A stretch of DNA of 7,256 nucleotides. Origin: CAZXVW01 sp964644025 (GTDB lineage: Bacteria > Acidobacteriota > Terriglobia > Bryobacterales > Bryobacteraceae). The DNA lies in assembly GCA_964644025.1 (NCBI GenBank), contig CAZXVW010000201.1:1-7256 (forward strand), in the 5' to 3' direction. A model generated the notes under the pieces. It worked only from the letters and a program-made list of their open reading frames with translations. It ran no database searches and was not told the origin of the DNA. Shown piece by piece: positions 5,570 through 7,256 of this stretch. How positions within the stretch are numbered: position 1 is the first letter of the stretch; each line of letters begins with the position of its first letter. Position numbers and translations under genes: made by a program.

Positions 5570-7207
5570 TCAGCTCCGCGATTGCAACAGATGATGCGAG
5601 ACCCGGTAGGCATTGGCCAGGATCGTCAGCACCGGGTTGAATCCGCCGTTAGTGACGTGGACGCTGGCATCGACTACGTAGAGGTTATCAACGTCGTGTA
5701 CCCGGCAGTACTTATCGACGACGGACGTTTTCGGATCATTCCCCATCCGGCAGGTGCCTGCCTGGTGCTGGCCGCCGCTCAGGCTGCGGCCGGGAACGTT
5801 GCGCCACGTCTTGATGGCTCCGGCTTCCTTGACCCATCTCTCGGCCTGCCGGGAAAGAAACTCGGCGATCTCGATGGTGTGCGGGTGGCGGCCGCCGGAA
5901 AGCCGCGCTACCGGAATTCCCCAGTAGTCCTTCACCTTCGGGTCCGCCTGCACCCGGGCCTCGAAAACCGGCATCTCCTGTACGGGACCCTTCACGCTGA
6001 TGGTGCGGCGGTACCATTTCCGCACGTATTCCTTGTGTTCACGCCCCCATTGCGGCACGAAGCGAGGGACCTTCTGGACAAACTGGTATGGCAGGCGGAT
6101 GAACTCGTTGGCCAGCATGCCGCCGCCCGCCAGCCCCGGGTTGCCGTGGTTGAAATCACAGGCGGCGATCCCGGCCCCCGGTCCGACATCGTCGTAACAG
6201 TCAAACGGCAGCAGGCCGTTCGCTCCCGTGTAGGCGTGGCCCACCAGGTTCCGGCCTACCCAGTCATGATTGTTGCCGATGCCGTTGGGAAACAGCTTGC
6301 TGGTGGAATTCAGCAGCAGCCGGGCGGATTCAATCGCGCCGCAGGAGACCACCACCAGGTCCGCGGTCTGCCGCTGCAGGCGGTCGTTCTCATCGAAGTA
6401 GGCGACGCCCTTCGCCTTGCCCTGGGGAGTGAGGAGAATCTCCTTGGCGATCGAGCGCGTGCGCAACTCGCAGTTTCCGCTCGCCAGCGCCTTGGGGATC
6501 ACTGTGTTTTGCGTGCCGCACTTGGCGTTCACCTCGCAGGCGAAACCGACGCACCAGCGGCACCGCATGCAAGCAGGCCGGCCTCCGTACGGGACGCTGT
6601 TGCGCAGCATGGGGATATCGAACGGGTGCAGGCCGAGCCGGAGCGCAGCCGGCTTCAGGATCCGGTACTCGAGGTTCGGCGCCAGCGGCGGCATCGGGAG
6701 CGGTTTTCTCCGCGGCGCTTTGAATGGGTCCGGACCGACGTCGCCGGAGACGCCGATCTCGTACTCGGCTTTCTCGTAGAACGGTTCCAGATCGTCGTAG
6801 GTGATCGGCCAATCCTCAAGGGTGCTGCCTGGGACGGCGCCGTAGATGGACTTCATCCGGAAATCCTGGGCCATGAAGCGCCAGGCCATGGCCCCATAGC
6901 TGGCCGTGCCGCCTCCCACGCACATGGCGTTGTTGTGATAGCCGCCCCGGCTCGGGTAGACGATCGTCTCTTTCCCGTTGCTGTCCACATGCACGCGCGG
7001 GTTGCGTGCATCGTCGGGCCCGAACGGGGCGCCCAGGACCGAGGTCCGCTGGTTGCGCAGATCATCCTTCCGGGTCTCGGCCGGGCTGACCCAATGGCCG
7101 CGCTCCAGCAGCACCACCTTCATGCCGGCCGTGGCAAGTTCCTTGGCGACCACTCCGCCGCCGGCCCCGGAACCGATGACCACCGCGTCCACGTGCTTCA
7201 ACGCCAC
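5570..7207 (-). CDS. GMC-family FAD-dependent oxidoreductase (sugar/alcohol dehydrogenase type)
   Basis: Encodes 545 residues, normal length for the gluconate 2-dehydrogenase alpha/FAD-glucose dehydrogenase branch. The N-terminal FAD-binding motif is VVIGSGAGGGVVAKEL (9-24) with the ribose-binding Glu at LLERG (33-37). A second FAD contact, GGGTASYGAMAWR, lies at 98-110. The C-terminus carries the catalytic signature: GGQHQAGTCRMG (478-489, His481 as candidate base) and DASVHVTNGGFNPVLTILANA (513-533, Asn524 as partner). A cysteine cluster C213-x2-C216-x2-C219-x4-C224-x5-C230 lies where related dehydrogenases hold an iron-sulphur cluster, which would pass electrons to a cytochrome rather than to oxygen. 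There is no signal peptide; relatives are exported with a Tat-tagged small subunit. The start is a GTG (7205-7207) after a strong GAGGAGGGGG. The nonaheme cytochrome gene follows after 6 bp. Likely substrates are sugars, glycosides or polyols; the exact one is unknown. Confidence 0.92.
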   Translation of the reverse strand: MALKHVDAVVIGSGAGGGVVAKELATAGMKVVLLERGHWVSPAETRKDDLRNQRTSVLGAPFGPDDARNPRVHVDSNGKETIVYPSRGGYHNNAMCVGGGTASYGAMAWRFMAQDFRMKSIYGAVPGSTLEDWPITYDDLEPFYEKAEYEIGVSGDVGPDPFKAPRRKPLPMPPLAPNLEYRILKPAALRLGLHPFDIPMLRNSVPYGGRPACMRCRWCVGFACEVNAKCGTQNTVIPKALASGNCELRTRSIAKEILLTPQGKAKGVAYFDENDRLQRQTADLVVVSCGAIESARLLLNSTSKLFPNGIGNNHDWVGRNLVGHAYTGANGLLPFDCYDDVGPGAGIAACDFNHGNPGLAGGGMLANEFIRLPYQFVQKVPRFVPQWGREHKEYVRKWYRRTISVKGPVQEMPVFEARVQADPKVKDYWGIPVARLSGGRHPHTIEIAEFLSRQAERWVKEAGAIKTWRNVPGRSLSGGQHQAGTCRMGNDPKTSVVDKYCRVHDVDNLYVVDASVHVTNGGFNPVLTILANAYRVSHHLLQSRS

Positions 7208-7221
7208 AATTCCCCCTCCTC
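7208..7221 (-). promoter_or_regulatory. Strong ribosome-binding site of the GMC gene
   Basis: On the minus strand GAGGAGGGGG ends 4 bases before the GTG at 7205-7207, with the AGGAGG core 7 bases away. This supports the GTG as start. It also lies directly after a TGA (7223-7225) that may end an upstream gene, as in a tightly packed operon. Confidence 0.6.
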
Positions 7222-7222
7222 G

Positions 7223-7256
7223 TCAACTCCGGGTGAGGTCATAATGTTGCCGTCCG
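7223..7256 (-). CDS. Possible 3' end of an upstream operon gene (partial)
   Basis: Reading the minus strand from 7255, one frame is open and ends GRQHYDLTRS followed by TGA at 7223-7225, 15 bp before the GMC start. The ribosome-binding site of the GMC gene fits exactly in the gap. In relatives the gene before such a flavoprotein is often the small Tat-exported subunit (gluconate 2-dehydrogenase subunit 3), which would explain export of the signal-less GMC protein. Only ten codons are visible and another frame also ends nearby (TGA at 7239-7241), so neither existence nor identity is proven. Confidence 0.3.
   Translation of the reverse strand, partial: GRQHYDLTRS

Overview
GC-rich chromosomal window with complete genes on both strands. 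The organism is most likely an Acidobacteriota member (Bryobacter/Solibacter-like). The evidence is inferential: the bactofilin (N-terminus MWNRRKPE, core with VDGEVEGTIE and EHRLTVGPNGKV), the secreted DUF1080 protein and the GMC oxidoreductase resemble proteins I associate with that phylum. No rRNA, tRNA or other phylogenetic marker is present. I see no mobile element, CRISPR array or phage gene.

Layout. Bases 1-405 hold no gene I can support; an AT-rich dyad near 305-337 is the only notable feature. Bases 406-2059 are a minus-strand cluster, in transcription order: a small one-helix membrane protein, a bactofilin (polymer-forming cytoskeletal protein) with two plausible starts, and a small class I methyltransferase-like protein starting at TTG. 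A 111-bp divergent spacer containing a 7-bp inverted repeat separates it from two plus-strand genes: an HlyD/MacA-type membrane-fusion (periplasmic adaptor) protein (2171-3502) and a secreted DUF1080/3-keto-disaccharide hydrolase-type protein (3574-4440). The latter converges on a minus-strand pair transcribed from the right edge: a GMC flavoprotein oxidoreductase with a cysteine cluster (5570-7207), followed after 6 bp by a membrane-anchored nonaheme c-type cytochrome (4475-5563). A short open stretch at the right edge may be the 3' end of a further upstream gene of this operon.

How they may work together. The GMC enzyme and the cytochrome form a coherent redox pair: the flavoprotein oxidises a sugar or alcohol and the nine-haem protein carries the electrons onward. 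The convergent DUF1080 protein belongs to a family linked to cleavage of 3-keto-glycosides. The right half could therefore be a periplasmic glycoside 3-oxidation/cleavage module with an unusual multihaem electron exit. This is the most interesting hypothesis in the window and it remains an inference. The left half concerns cell envelope or cytoskeleton and export, with no clear functional tie to the right half.
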